Assembly (NCBI GenBank): GCA_029556475.1
Contig: JAKQEP010000161.1
Location: 1 to 35,574, forward strand
Length of the DNA: 35,574 nt
Source of the DNA: Candidatus Atribacteria bacterium
GTDB lineage: Bacteria; Atribacterota; Phoenicimicrobiia; Phoenicimicrobiales; Stramentimicrobiaceae
Reading direction: 5' to 3'
Positions 15,756 to 23,726 of this stretch are shown here, one piece after another. The notes beneath the pieces are model-generated. The model was not told the DNA's origin and did not search any database. It saw only the letters and a program-made list of their open reading frames with translations. The position numbers and the translations under genes were made by a program. Numbering within the stretch: position 1 is the stretch's first letter; each line of letters opens with the position of its first letter.

Positions 15756-16910
15756 TTATGAAATAAATTCGCTCACCAGATCCTCTAAATAAAAAGAGAA
15801 TAACTTTCCAGCATCCAGTAAAATTTGAGGTTTTCGAAAAGCTTCTCTGAATAATTTGGAATGATGGTCATAATCAACCATCATTTCAATAAAATCAGAA
15901 TTCTTCCTGAATATTTTAAATACCTCTCTCCTCTGCTCATAGTTCAGATTTTCGTAAATTTTACGGGCTTTCATGCCAAATCTAATCTCCGGACCAAACT
16001 TTTTCTTCCATCTACTGTCATACTGCTCCAATTTTCCTTCCCTAATACAATCAGCCAGAATACGAGCAGACTGTAAACCAAAAGAGAGGCCTCCTCCAGT
16101 CAAAGGTTTTACCTGGCAGGCGGCATCACCAACTAGCGCAATCTGATTATTATAAGTGGGTAAAAGCCCGAGGGGGATTCTACCGGGAATGATATCTATA
16201 ATCTTCCCTTTAATTCCTTCCTTTCTTGTAAAATTATCTAAGATATCTTTATTCTGATTATGAATTACTCCAATTCTTATAATGTAGCTATCTTCTTTTA
16301 TCATCCAGATAAAAAAGTGGATATCACTATTAAAGAAAACCTTAATTGAATCTTGTGCCATCTCTGGAGCTGAGTTATGCAATCTTATCCTGTATTGCAT
16401 ACCTGTATAATAGTTTATCCCGATATTGGCAATACTGCCTTTTTTGCCATAATTCTGTAAAAGGAATTTGCGAACCATAGAACCGGCACCATCTGCGCCA
16501 ATTAATAGGTCTGCTTCATATTCCTTCCCCTGTTCAGTCCTTACTTTATAACGATTATTATTTTTCTCAATTGAGCAAATGCGTTCACCAAGATGTACAT
16601 CCAGGCCTTTACCTAAATCTGAATCGAATTTTTCTCTATCCAATACAGCTGCCACTCCGCTTTTGCAGATTGAAAACTCCCCTTCCCATGGGGTGTTAAT
16701 GGAAAATTCATTAATTATACTTTTTACTGCACCATCAGAAATAAGAGGTTGCAAAATAGTTAGTAAATCTGAGGAGATTATTCCAGCACAATGTACTGGT
16801 TTCCCAAGTGAGGCGTGTTCTTCCAGAAGAACCGAATGATAACCTCTTTCCTTTAATAACTGTGCAGTATAACATCCTACCGGACCTGCGCCAACAATCA
16901 ATATCCTCAT
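15756..16910 (-). CDS. geranylgeranyl-reductase-family FAD flavoprotein
   Basis: A 384-residue FAD-dependent oxidoreductase of the geranylgeranyl reductase family, whose members saturate isoprenoid double bonds in chlorophyll, archaeal lipids, menaquinone or dolichol. The dinucleotide-binding fold is at the N-terminus (VGAGPVGCYTAQ, with an acidic residue about 20 further on). LLIGADGAGS is the second FAD contact, and GDAACQVKPLTGGGLSFG (about 258-275) is the family's GD motif. FFIWMIKED..IIRIG resembles the YxWxFP region that lines the isoprenoid pocket in archaeal enzymes. It lies 33 bases upstream of the phosphomutase gene, so they are probably cotranscribed. The substrate is not known; a polyprenyl carrier or quinone is plausible. 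Confidence 0.8.
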   Translation of the reverse strand: MRILIVGAGPVGCYTAQLLKERGYHSVLLEEHASLGKPVHCAGIISSDLLTILQPLISDGAVKSIINEFSINTPWEGEFSICKSGVAAVLDREKFDSDLGKGLDVHLGERICSIEKNNNRYKVRTEQGKEYEADLLIGADGAGSMVRKFLLQNYGKKGSIANIGINYYTGMQYRIRLHNSAPEMAQDSIKVFFNSDIHFFIWMIKEDSYIIRIGVIHNQNKDILDNFTRKEGIKGKIIDIIPGRIPLGLLPTYNNQIALVGDAACQVKPLTGGGLSFGLQSARILADCIREGKLEQYDSRWKKKFGPEIRFGMKARKIYENLNYEQRREVFKIFRKNSDFIEMMVDYDHHSKLFREAFRKPQILLDAGKLFSFYLEDLVSEFIS

Positions 16911-17249
16911 TATAAAAATAACCTATTAACAGTTTTTATCATTTATTTACTTATTGATTATCTTTTATTATACATTTTATAATAGTATTTTTAAAGGAAA
17001 GAAGTTTACATTTTGCAGTGTTTTTTCTGAGAAGGTATTTATATGTAGTCTTGTAATATAATATTTTTTATTTTAGAGTGGGCAATCACATCCAATTCTA
17101 CCCACATAAATTTATTATTTTATTATTTAATACTACACCAACAATGAATGAGAATCTCATTGATTGATACACATGTAGGAACTATTAGTCTATATTATAT
17201 TTATATCTATACCGCTAAAATTATTACACGCATTTTTGGGTATTGGTAT
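16911..17249. other. intergenic region carrying direct-repeat copy A
   Basis: No gene is evident. The first 170 bases are plain AT-rich sequence that should hold the promoter of the flavoprotein gene. The rest contains the first copy of a 69-bp direct repeat (17081-17149) that ends about 100 bases before the hicA stop. Confidence 0.5.
17081..17149. repeat. 69-bp direct repeat, copy A
   Basis: Starts GGCAATCACATCCAATT and ends with CACCAACAATGAAT. It matches 18655-18723 at 66 of 69 positions, including 38 identical bases in a row. With copy B it brackets both HicBA modules. Confidence 0.9.
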
Positions 17250-17447
17250 TTAATTATCATTTACAGCTTTAATTACTTTTGCAATAATTTTTGGATGAAG
17301 GATTTTTCCTCTGTGAAATGGTACAACTACTCTTACATTTAATTTCTTAAATATCTTATGGCTTCCCTTGACTCTAAGGAGTTCAAATCCATTTTTTAAG
17401 AGTAGGCTCTCGGTTTCTTTGCTCGTTAGCCTTGACAATTTACCCAA
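17250..17447 (-). CDS. hicA: HicA-like mRNA interferase toxin (module 1)
   Basis: A 65-residue HicA/YcfA toxin with a dsRBD-like fold that cuts mRNA. The catalytic histidine lies in RVKGSHKIF, after the typical LTSKETESLLLKNGFELL lead-in, and VVVPFHRGKILHPKIIAKVIKA completes the domain. The start is a TTG that overlaps the end of hicB (stop of EVKIG) by eight bases, with GAGGT five bases upstream. The gene appears intact. It lies downstream of its antitoxin, the reverse of the E. coli hicAB order but common in other bacteria. Confidence 0.88.
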   Translation of the reverse strand: MGKLSRLTSKETESLLLKNGFELLRVKGSHKIFKKLNVRVVVPFHRGKILHPKIIAKVIKAVNDN

Positions 17448-17670
17448 TTTTTACCTCTAAAGAAGTTGTTAAAATTTCTTTGCTTAAATATTTCTTTATT
17501 TCTTCTTCACTCAAAGTTTCTATATATAATTCAACTGCTTCTTTAATATTGCTCAGTACGTCTTCAAAGGTATTTCCTTGGCTTTGGCATCCTTCTAATT
17601 CTGGACAATAAGCATAATAACCGTTTTCATCTTTCTCTATCATAACGTTTACTTTATACAATTTACTCAT
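17440..17670 (-). CDS. hicB: HicB-like antitoxin (module 1)
   Basis: A 76-residue HicB antitoxin consisting only of the partial RNase-H-like fold: MIEKDENGYYAYCPELEGCQ, then the helix NTFEDVLSNIKEAVELYIE. There is no C-terminal ribbon-helix-helix or HTH domain, so any autoregulation would need another DNA-binding part. GAGAGG lies about eleven bases before the ATG. It overlaps and is coupled to hicA downstream. Confidence 0.88.
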   Translation of the reverse strand: MSKLYKVNVMIEKDENGYYAYCPELEGCQSQGNTFEDVLSNIKEAVELYIETLSEEEIKKYLSKEILTTSLEVKIG

Positions 17671-17784
17671 ATACTATTATTCCTCTCAGTTGTTTTTCTT
17701 TAATTCGATGATGGAAGCAACCCTCTATGAATTATAACATAGAATGAATCAATATTTTTTTGTTTGTATTTTTCAAGTGTAGAA

Positions 17785-18008
17785 CTAAAACAGAAGCTTG
17801 GTATAAAGGTCTTCAACACTAATCTTAGCTTGCCGTAGAATAGACTTTAAAGTTTCGGGCTTTAGGTCTCTTTTTTCCTGGGAACGGTCACCAACAAATT
17901 ACCTTTCCTTAGTTGAAGATGGCTTCCTTTGCTCCTAACATCAATAAAACCAATTTTATGCAATATTCTTATTATTTCTCTGGGCTTAATAATTGGTAGC
18001 TTCGGCAT
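17785..18008 (-). pseudogene. hicA: HicA-like toxin (module 2), frameshifted
   Basis: The toxin begins at ATG 18008 (MPKLPIIKPREIIRIL) and has the catalytic histidine in SKGSHLQL. After TVPRKK the reading frame runs into a stop (TAA at 17864-17862). In the other frame the C-terminus continues perfectly from DLKPETLKSILRQA through ISVEDLYTKLLF to a stop at 17787-17785. The break falls at an A6 run next to GAGA, so one missing base explains it. Polymerase or ribosome slippage at the run, or a sequencing error, could restore a 74-residue toxin. Its start overlaps the end of the second hicB by 23 bases. Confidence 0.82.
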
Positions 18009-18285
18009 AGGTTTGAACTTTAAATTTAATATGCATTTTAAAGACATCTAAAATATCATTTGGTCTGGTATTTAGGGGATTATCGCTTTGTAAGACAGGA
18101 CGTATTAAAGGTAAATTACTTTCTATTGCGGTCTCTAAATAAAGTGTTACGGCTTCTAAAAGATTTTGTTTTGCATCTTCTTTGTTTTCACCTTGAGAAG
18201 CTACGTCCAGTTCCAAGCATAAAGAACTGTAGCCTCCTTCCTCTTTAATTACAATACCCGTAAATATAAAGGTAGGTTCACTCAA
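17986..18285 (-). CDS. hicB: HicB-like antitoxin (module 2)
   Basis: A 99-residue HicB-family antitoxin. The start chosen is the TTG at 18285, seven bases after AAGGAGAG, so the protein begins SEPTFIFTGIVIKEEGGY as its relatives do. An upstream in-frame ATG (18321) would add 12 residues without a good ribosome binding site. The HicB core is GIVIKEEGGYSSLCLELDVASQG, followed by the helix EDAKQNLLEAVTLYLETAI. The C-terminal 35 residues have no clear DNA-binding motif. It differs clearly from the hicB of module 1, so the two modules are not a recent duplication. Its toxin partner is frameshifted. Confidence 0.85.
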   Translation of the reverse strand: MSEPTFIFTGIVIKEEGGYSSLCLELDVASQGENKEDAKQNLLEAVTLYLETAIESNLPLIRPVLQSDNPLNTRPNDILDVFKMHIKFKVQTYAEATNY

Positions 18286-18621
18286 AATACTTCTCTCCTT
18301 TACAGCTTTGATTTTAATCAAATATGGGGACTACTACTAGGCTTGTTAAAATAAAATATTATATTAATTCTTTGTGTTAAAGTATAGCATATATGATTTA
18401 ATTTATCCTACTCATTCATTTGTCCCACATAGAAGCCATAATTATGCTTTATTCCTCATTTTTCATTTTGCCTTACCTATCTTGGTCATTGCATGGCAAC
18501 CTGTGAACTTTAGTCCGGGACTGACAAGGTGTTTTATATACTTGCTAGTACTTAGAAGGCATATTAAGTCATTTCTGGTCAGCAGTAAATGGCAATCACA
18601 TTCTCTATAACCCGTCTCCTT

Positions 18622-18668
18622 CCGTCATTGCGAGACATACTGGAAGTATGTCGTGGCAATCACATCCA
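18622..18668. repeat. GTCATTGCGAG ... GCAATC hairpin element
   Basis: ATTGC and GCAAT flank a perfect inner hairpin, GACATACT-GGA-AGTATGTC. The frame matches the repeat at 12695-12755. It runs directly into direct-repeat copy B. Confidence 0.7.
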
Positions 18669-18723
18669 ATTGTACCCATATAAATTTATTATTTTATTAT
18701 TTAATACTACACCAACAGTGAAT
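18655..18723. repeat. 69-bp direct repeat, copy B
   Basis: Matches 17081-17149 with three substitutions. Copy B keeps the upstream hairpin (18622-18654) that copy A lacks, so B looks like the complete element and A like a partial copy or recombination product. Confidence 0.9.
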
Positions 18724-18924
18724 TGCACTCTCATTCTTTGGCTATCATAGGAATTTCTGAAGAAGCTTTATACAGTGATTAGCATGCAATAATTCTGTAT
18801 TTATATATAAATTGCAACCTATATTCTGAAGCAGGAGAGGTACTTATGTGTTAATTAAACTTAATCAGTAAAAACTAATAACTGTCAATCAAAATCAATA
18901 TTCCAGCCTGTCCCGATACAATAA

Positions 18925-19887
18925 TTACAAATATACTAAAATAGCAAGAATACCAAAAATTGCCTCAATTCCGATTAAGGTTAGTACCAAATGTGTTTCT
19001 TTCATTCCACCGGATATCTTTAAAACCATATGGGATAGGCCTTTGGCCCCATCGTCCGGACAATATAGCTTTCCTTCTCTGCAAACCCCGAAGGTGTATG
19101 GAAATCTATGGGCTGCCTTAATAATAAAATCAATCACAAAAGGAATAATCAATATCACTCCTGCTGTTTCAAAATCCCCCACCATTACCGTCACCGCTAG
19201 AATTGTTCCTATGCTTAATGTCCCCACATCCCCAACCAATATTTTTGCTGGATACCAGTTATAGTACAGTGCAGCAAATAAAACTCCCAGGCAGGTCAAT
19301 GAGATAGCTAAAGCATTAACACTCCCCACAATATAGGCAATAATAGATACTGTCACCATACAAACTATTCCCAACCCCACTTCTAAACCATTAAACCCTG
19401 CCAGCATATTAAAGGCATTGGTAGCACCGGTAACTCCCAGAGGTACCAAGACCAGAGGATACCAGATTCCAAAATTTATAAAACCAATAAAAGGAATTTT
19501 TAAAATTCTATCACCAATCTCGATCGCTACTAAGGGTAAAGCTGCAAGCAAAGGCATAAAAGCCTTGATAATTTGTCTCATGGAGATAAGGTCATCAAAT
19601 ATTCCAATTAATGCCACTATTAACACGGTAGAAAGAGTAGCCAGCAGGGTAACAAGATAAACATCAGGTAAAAAACCAAAGAATATTTTAAGAAAAATAA
19701 TTAAGATAATCCCTCCGCAAAAACCGGCTACTATTACCAATCCACCCATTTCCGGTATCTCTTCCTGTATTTCACTATTCATATTCTTACCAGTAATTCC
19801 TGCTTTTTTTAAGCGTGGGATAACTACTGGAAAAGCTATAAAAGTAATCAAAAAAGAAAATAAAGCCACCAACCATATTAAAACCAT
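18925..19887 (-). CDS. Alg7/DPAGT1-like polyprenyl-phosphate HexNAc-1-P transferase (copy 1)
   Basis: A 320-residue protein with about nine or ten membrane helices from the PNPT superfamily (MraY/WecA/Alg7). It would transfer a sugar-1-phosphate from a UDP-sugar to a polyprenyl phosphate. IFDDLISM (about residues 94-101) is the acidic motif. The block NAFNMLAGFNGLEVGLG matches the Alg7/DPAGT1 signature NxxNILAGxNGLE, and YNWYPAKILVGDVGTLSIG matches YHNWYPxxxFVGDT. The tail KETHLVLTLIGIEAIFGI also parallels eukaryotic GPT. These features set it apart from WecA and MraY. AGGT lies seven bases before the ATG. It is the last gene of the glycan cluster, 45 bases after manC, and has a paralogue at 23727-24695. 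Confidence 0.85.
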   Translation of the reverse strand: MVLIWLVALFSFLITFIAFPVVIPRLKKAGITGKNMNSEIQEEIPEMGGLVIVAGFCGGIILIIFLKIFFGFLPDVYLVTLLATLSTVLIVALIGIFDDLISMRQIIKAFMPLLAALPLVAIEIGDRILKIPFIGFINFGIWYPLVLVPLGVTGATNAFNMLAGFNGLEVGLGIVCMVTVSIIAYIVGSVNALAISLTCLGVLFAALYYNWYPAKILVGDVGTLSIGTILAVTVMVGDFETAGVILIIPFVIDFIIKAAHRFPYTFGVCREGKLYCPDDGAKGLSHMVLKISGGMKETHLVLTLIGIEAIFGILAILVYL

Positions 19888-19932
19888 TTTATTTACCTAC
19901 ATGCATATCTTCATATAAAACACATTCTCATT

Positions 19933-21324
19933 TCATTTTCTGCCATACTCATCATCAAATCTCACTATATCATCCTCCTCCAAATACTCACCCATCTGCA
20001 CCTCAATTATCTCCAGAACCGATTCTCCCACATTTTCTAACCTATGTTTTTGCCCGGCTTTAATATCAATACTTTCACCTTTATTTACCATCTTATGTTC
20101 ACCATCCAAAGTCACTTTAGCTTTCCCCCTTACCACAATCCAATGTTCACTTCTATGCTGATGTATCTGATAGCTTATCTTTTTTCCGGGATTTATCTTT
20201 AACCTTTTAACTTTAAAGGCATTCTTTTCCTCTTCAAGTATCTGATAGCTTCCCCAGGGGCGGTAATCCCATAAATGGTATTCAACTCTCAGGTCTTTTT
20301 TCCTTTTCAGCTCATCTACCACTTCTTTTACCTTTTGAGACTGCTCTTTCTTGCAAACCAGCAATGCATCCTTATTATCAACAATAATTACATCATCAAT
20401 ACCTATGGTAACTACCAATTTCCCCTCTTCAGAATAGACTAAATTATTACTACAGTCTACTAACAGATGTTCTTTGCCAACAATGTTGTTTTTTCCATCG
20501 CATTTGAATACTTCATAAAAAGTGTCAAAACTTCCTAAATCATTCCAACCAATATCAACAGGCACCACCACAACTCTTTTGCTCTTTTCCATTATTCCGT
20601 AATCTATGGAAGGCTTCCCTTCTATCTTACCAAAAGCTTCTTCCAGGTTTTTACTTCCCTCAAAAGCATTTAAAACCTCTGGAGTATACCTTACTGCCTC
20701 TTGCAAAAATATTTCACTATTAAACAAAAAGATCCCACTGTTCCAAAAATATCCATCTTTTATATACTCTATCGCAGTCTGATAATCAGGTTTTTCCTTA
20801 AATTCTTTTACTGAATAACCATTACCCTTTACTTCACCTGGTGAGATGTATCCATAACCGGTATTAGGATTAGCCGGTTTAATACCAAAAGTGACCAGCG
20901 AATCTCCGGTTAAATATTCAGAAGATTTAATTATTTCTGTAAATTCTATACTCTTTTCAATCAAATGATCAGAAGGGAACACCACAATAGACTCAGAAAG
21001 GCTATCTTTTCCCTTTTTTATGACCTCGTTAACTCCAGCAAAAATTGCCGGTAAAGTATTTTTAGCTTCCGGTTCAACCAATATATTCTTTTCAGGAAAT
21101 TTATATCCTAAATCTTCAATCTCTCCCATTACTAAAAATTTGTAGTCCTTATTGGTAATCACATAAATATCATTTAAACTAGCTAACCGGACACTGCGGT
21201 TAAAAGTCTCCTGAAACAAAGAAAATTCTCTACCCTGTAATTTAATAAATTGTTTGGGGAAACGTTCACGACTTAGAGGCCATAGTCTGGAACCAGCGCC
21301 ACCTGCCAGTATTATCACCTTCAT
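19933..21324 (-). CDS. manC: mannose-1-phosphate guanylyltransferase / mannose-6-phosphate isomerase
   Basis: A 463-residue bifunctional ManC/AlgA-type enzyme. The N-terminal pyrophosphorylase begins with GGAGSRLWPLSRERFPKQF (residues 8-26) and makes GDP-mannose from mannose-1-phosphate and GTP. The C-terminal cupin (from about RPWGSYQILEEE) has the metal-binding YQIHQHRSEHWIVVRG and would isomerise fructose-6-phosphate and mannose-6-phosphate. The start is the ATG at 21324 with AAGGTG five bases upstream; a longer in-frame start at 21408 would add an unrelated 28 residues. It feeds gmd and fcl in the same cluster, and direct mannosyl transfer as well. Confidence 0.93.
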   Translation of the reverse strand: MKVIILAGGAGSRLWPLSRERFPKQFIKLQGREFSLFQETFNRSVRLASLNDIYVITNKDYKFLVMGEIEDLGYKFPEKNILVEPEAKNTLPAIFAGVNEVIKKGKDSLSESIVVFPSDHLIEKSIEFTEIIKSSEYLTGDSLVTFGIKPANPNTGYGYISPGEVKGNGYSVKEFKEKPDYQTAIEYIKDGYFWNSGIFLFNSEIFLQEAVRYTPEVLNAFEGSKNLEEAFGKIEGKPSIDYGIMEKSKRVVVVPVDIGWNDLGSFDTFYEVFKCDGKNNIVGKEHLLVDCSNNLVYSEEGKLVVTIGIDDVIIVDNKDALLVCKKEQSQKVKEVVDELKRKKDLRVEYHLWDYRPWGSYQILEEEKNAFKVKRLKINPGKKISYQIHQHRSEHWIVVRGKAKVTLDGEHKMVNKGESIDIKAGQKHRLENVGESVLEIIEVQMGEYLEEDDIVRFDDEYGRK

Positions 21325-21411
21325 CTGCTCACCTTCTTTCCATTTATTCTGAAAACAATGTAAAGATGTAAAAACGATTGGGTCAATATCCCAATTCCAA
21401 TTGTACATTAA

Positions 21412-22620
21412 CTAAATAGAGCTAATTTTTTCCTCAATCAGTTTAGAATATATTTTGTCTGTTCCTTTTACCATCCCTTCAATGGTCCATCTATTTTTTA
21501 CTACTTTTTTACTATTATCGCCATGCATTTTAAGCAATTCTGGTTTCCTCAAATAAATTGTAATTTTTTCTACCAACTGATTTATATTTTTGGGTTCAAC
21601 TAAAAACCCATTATAGCCATCCCGTATTATTTCTGGAATACCGTCTACATTAAAAGCGACCATGGGTATCCCTGTTGCAGCTGCCTGTACCAATACCCGG
21701 GGAAGACCTTCTCTGAAGGAAGTGTGTACTAAAAGATCTATAGTAGCAAGAATATTTGGAATATCATTACGATATCCTTTTAAAATAACACTTTTTTCTA
21801 ACCCCAATTTCTTGATATCCTGGTAAATATTATCTTTTTCTTCACCATCTCCAATAATCATCAAAATGATTCTTCTGCTTTTGTCTTTTTCCTGTTCCCT
21901 CAATATTTTAAAAGCTCTCAGTAGCAGGCTATGCCCTTTTAATAACTCGAGTCGACTTATATTCCCTATTACAAAATCATCTGGACCAATAGAGAATTCT
22001 TTTCTTATTGCTTCAATACCGGGTTCATTATCCTGAAAAAAATTACTTAGCTCCATTCCACTCCTAACCGTATAATACCTCTCGGCTTTACCAATTTTTT
22101 GTTTCAAATAATTTTGGGAAAGAATAGTGCTAACCGATATATGAGCATCGGTAAAAGAACCAGCCAATCTCTCTAAATACAAAAAAAGGATATTTAACCA
22201 TTTTGAAGAGAAGGCATCCAGAGCGCTCCCATGTAATCCATGTATAATAATGGGAACTCCGGTTATTTTGGCAGCTATCCTGCCTATAATGCCCGCTTTG
22301 GTACCATGGGTATGAACAATGTCATATCTATTCCTATAGAATATTTTAATAAGATTGATAAAAAGGGTTATATCATACCAGAAATTGAGATTACCAATAA
22401 ACCTTGATATTTGTATGACTTTAATCTTCTCTTTTTGGAATATCCTTTCATAATGGTTTCCAAACTCATCTCCCACTATTAAATCAATTTCATATTTAGC
22501 CTTATCCAGCCCTTGAATAGTATAACAGGTATTCTCTTCCGCCCCTCCAGTACCCATTCTGGCAATTAGATGGGCGAGCTTCACTCTTTTTATTGTACTT
22601 ATATCGTTTTTCCTCACCAT
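21412..22620 (-). CDS. GT4 family glycosyltransferase
   Basis: A 402-residue GT-B-fold retaining glycosyltransferase. The N-terminal acceptor domain begins with LAHLIARMGTGGAEE, whose glycine-rich loop is typical, and HTHGTKAGIIGRIAAK follows. The donor domain begins around SIGPDDFVIGNISRLELLKGH, with the E-x7-E region at HTSFREGLPRVLVQAAATGIP. Donor and linkage cannot be read. It lies between the epimerase and manC on the same strand with short gaps. The start ATG at 22620 lacks a clear ribosome binding site. Confidence 0.88.
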   Translation of the reverse strand: MVRKNDISTIKRVKLAHLIARMGTGGAEENTCYTIQGLDKAKYEIDLIVGDEFGNHYERIFQKEKIKVIQISRFIGNLNFWYDITLFINLIKIFYRNRYDIVHTHGTKAGIIGRIAAKITGVPIIIHGLHGSALDAFSSKWLNILFLYLERLAGSFTDAHISVSTILSQNYLKQKIGKAERYYTVRSGMELSNFFQDNEPGIEAIRKEFSIGPDDFVIGNISRLELLKGHSLLLRAFKILREQEKDKSRRIILMIIGDGEEKDNIYQDIKKLGLEKSVILKGYRNDIPNILATIDLLVHTSFREGLPRVLVQAAATGIPMVAFNVDGIPEIIRDGYNGFLVEPKNINQLVEKITIYLRKPELLKMHGDNSKKVVKNRWTIEGMVKGTDKIYSKLIEEKISSI

Positions 22621-22648
22621 AAAATTACAAATTCAATAATTCATTACA

Positions 22649-23617
22649 TTATATTCTTATTTCTTTTATCCATTCCCAGTTTTCCCTCATCCAATTCACC
22701 GTCTTATCCATTCCAAACTCTAAATTAAAAACTGGCTTCCAGCCCAAATTATCAAAAGCTTTGCTGATATCGGCACAGGTTGATTCCATATCTTCGGGTA
22801 AAGAAGGAAGAAATTCTATTTCTGCTTTTTCCCCAACATATTTTTCAATAAATTGGACCAATTGAATTAAAGAAGATGGATTATTATTCCCAAGATTAAT
22901 TCTATGAAATCCTTCTAAGTCTAATGCCTTTACTGTTCCCTCGGCAATATCATCAATATAGGTAAAATCCCTCTTCTGCTGACCATCACCATATATCTGA
23001 ACTTTTTTCCCTTCCATAATCCATTTAATAAATCTAAAAACAACCATATCGGGACGACCGAATGGTCCATACACTGTAAAGTAACGCAGAACAACAACAT
23101 TAATCTGGTACAGATAGTGATAAGTGTAAGCCATTAACTCTGCAGACTTCTTGGTGGCAGCATAAGGCGAATAAAGAGTATCAGTTATAAATTCTTCTTG
23201 AAAAGGTTGTTTACAGCCAGAATATACTGATGAGGTAGAGGCAAGTACATAATGTTGTACATGATATTTTTTACAAAGCTCCAATAAATTCAAATTTCCC
23301 TCTATATTGGTTTTCTGATATGCTAATGGATTGTCTATACTCGCCCTGATACCAGCCCGGGCAGCTTCATTAATTATTCCTTTAAAGTCATATTTTTGAA
23401 ACAATGTTTCTAATGAATCATAATTTTCGATATCGACCTCAAAAAATCTAAAATTACCTAATCTTACTAAATTATCCAATCTCTTTTCTTTTAACCTGAC
23501 ATCATAATAATGATTGAGATTATCCAATCCTATTACCTGATATCCTTTATTTACAAGATATTCTGAAACCTTGCTTCCTATAAATCCTGCTGCCCCCGGT
23601 ACCATTATTATTTCCAT
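22649..23617 (-). CDS. NAD-dependent sugar epimerase, UDP-glucuronate 4-epimerase-like
   Basis: A 322-residue extended short-chain dehydrogenase. The NAD loop is GAAGFIG (8-14). The catalytic Ser and Tyr-Lys lie in ASTSSVYS and SPYAATKKSAEL. LDNLNHYYDVRLKEKRL near the N-terminus and RYFTVYGPFGRPDM match the CapI/LspL UDP-glucuronate 4-epimerase type, so a UDP-galacturonate product is the best guess; other UDP-hexose epimerisation is possible. The start is the ATG at 23617 with AAAGG seven to eight bases upstream, preferred over an in-frame TTG at 23644. The sequence looks intact. Confidence 0.85.
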   Translation of the reverse strand: MEIIMVPGAAGFIGSKVSEYLVNKGYQVIGLDNLNHYYDVRLKEKRLDNLVRLGNFRFFEVDIENYDSLETLFQKYDFKGIINEAARAGIRASIDNPLAYQKTNIEGNLNLLELCKKYHVQHYVLASTSSVYSGCKQPFQEEFITDTLYSPYAATKKSAELMAYTYHYLYQINVVVLRYFTVYGPFGRPDMVVFRFIKWIMEGKKVQIYGDGQQKRDFTYIDDIAEGTVKALDLEGFHRINLGNNNPSSLIQLVQFIEKYVGEKAEIEFLPSLPEDMESTCADISKAFDNLGWKPVFNLEFGMDKTVNWMRENWEWIKEIRI

Positions 23618-23726
23618 TTTTATACCTTTCGATTTATTCCTCAACTATATTATAAATAATTTTGCGAAGATTTCCTGCCTTAATATTTCCTTAAATTAAA
23701 CTATATTAACTATTATTCTAATTATT

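Larger units (their letters stand above)
18286..18924. other. intergenic region with hairpin repeat and direct-repeat copy B
   Basis: About 640 bases without a credible gene. It should hold the promoter of the second hicBA module near its left end. A short echo of the repeat (GGCAATCACATT, about 18590-18600) precedes the complete hairpin-plus-repeat unit at 18622-18723. The stretch up to 18924 before the glycan cluster shows nothing I can name. Confidence 0.5.

Noticed and set aside
17148-17342. Plus-strand open frame opposite hicA module 1
   Set aside because: It is antisense to a clear HicA gene and has no homology-like features or ribosome binding site.
17862-17875. Programmed -1 frameshift site in the second hicA
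   Set aside because: The A6 run invites slippage, but the codon phase does not form a canonical X-XXY-YYZ heptamer and no downstream stimulatory structure is evident, so simple mutation is the default.
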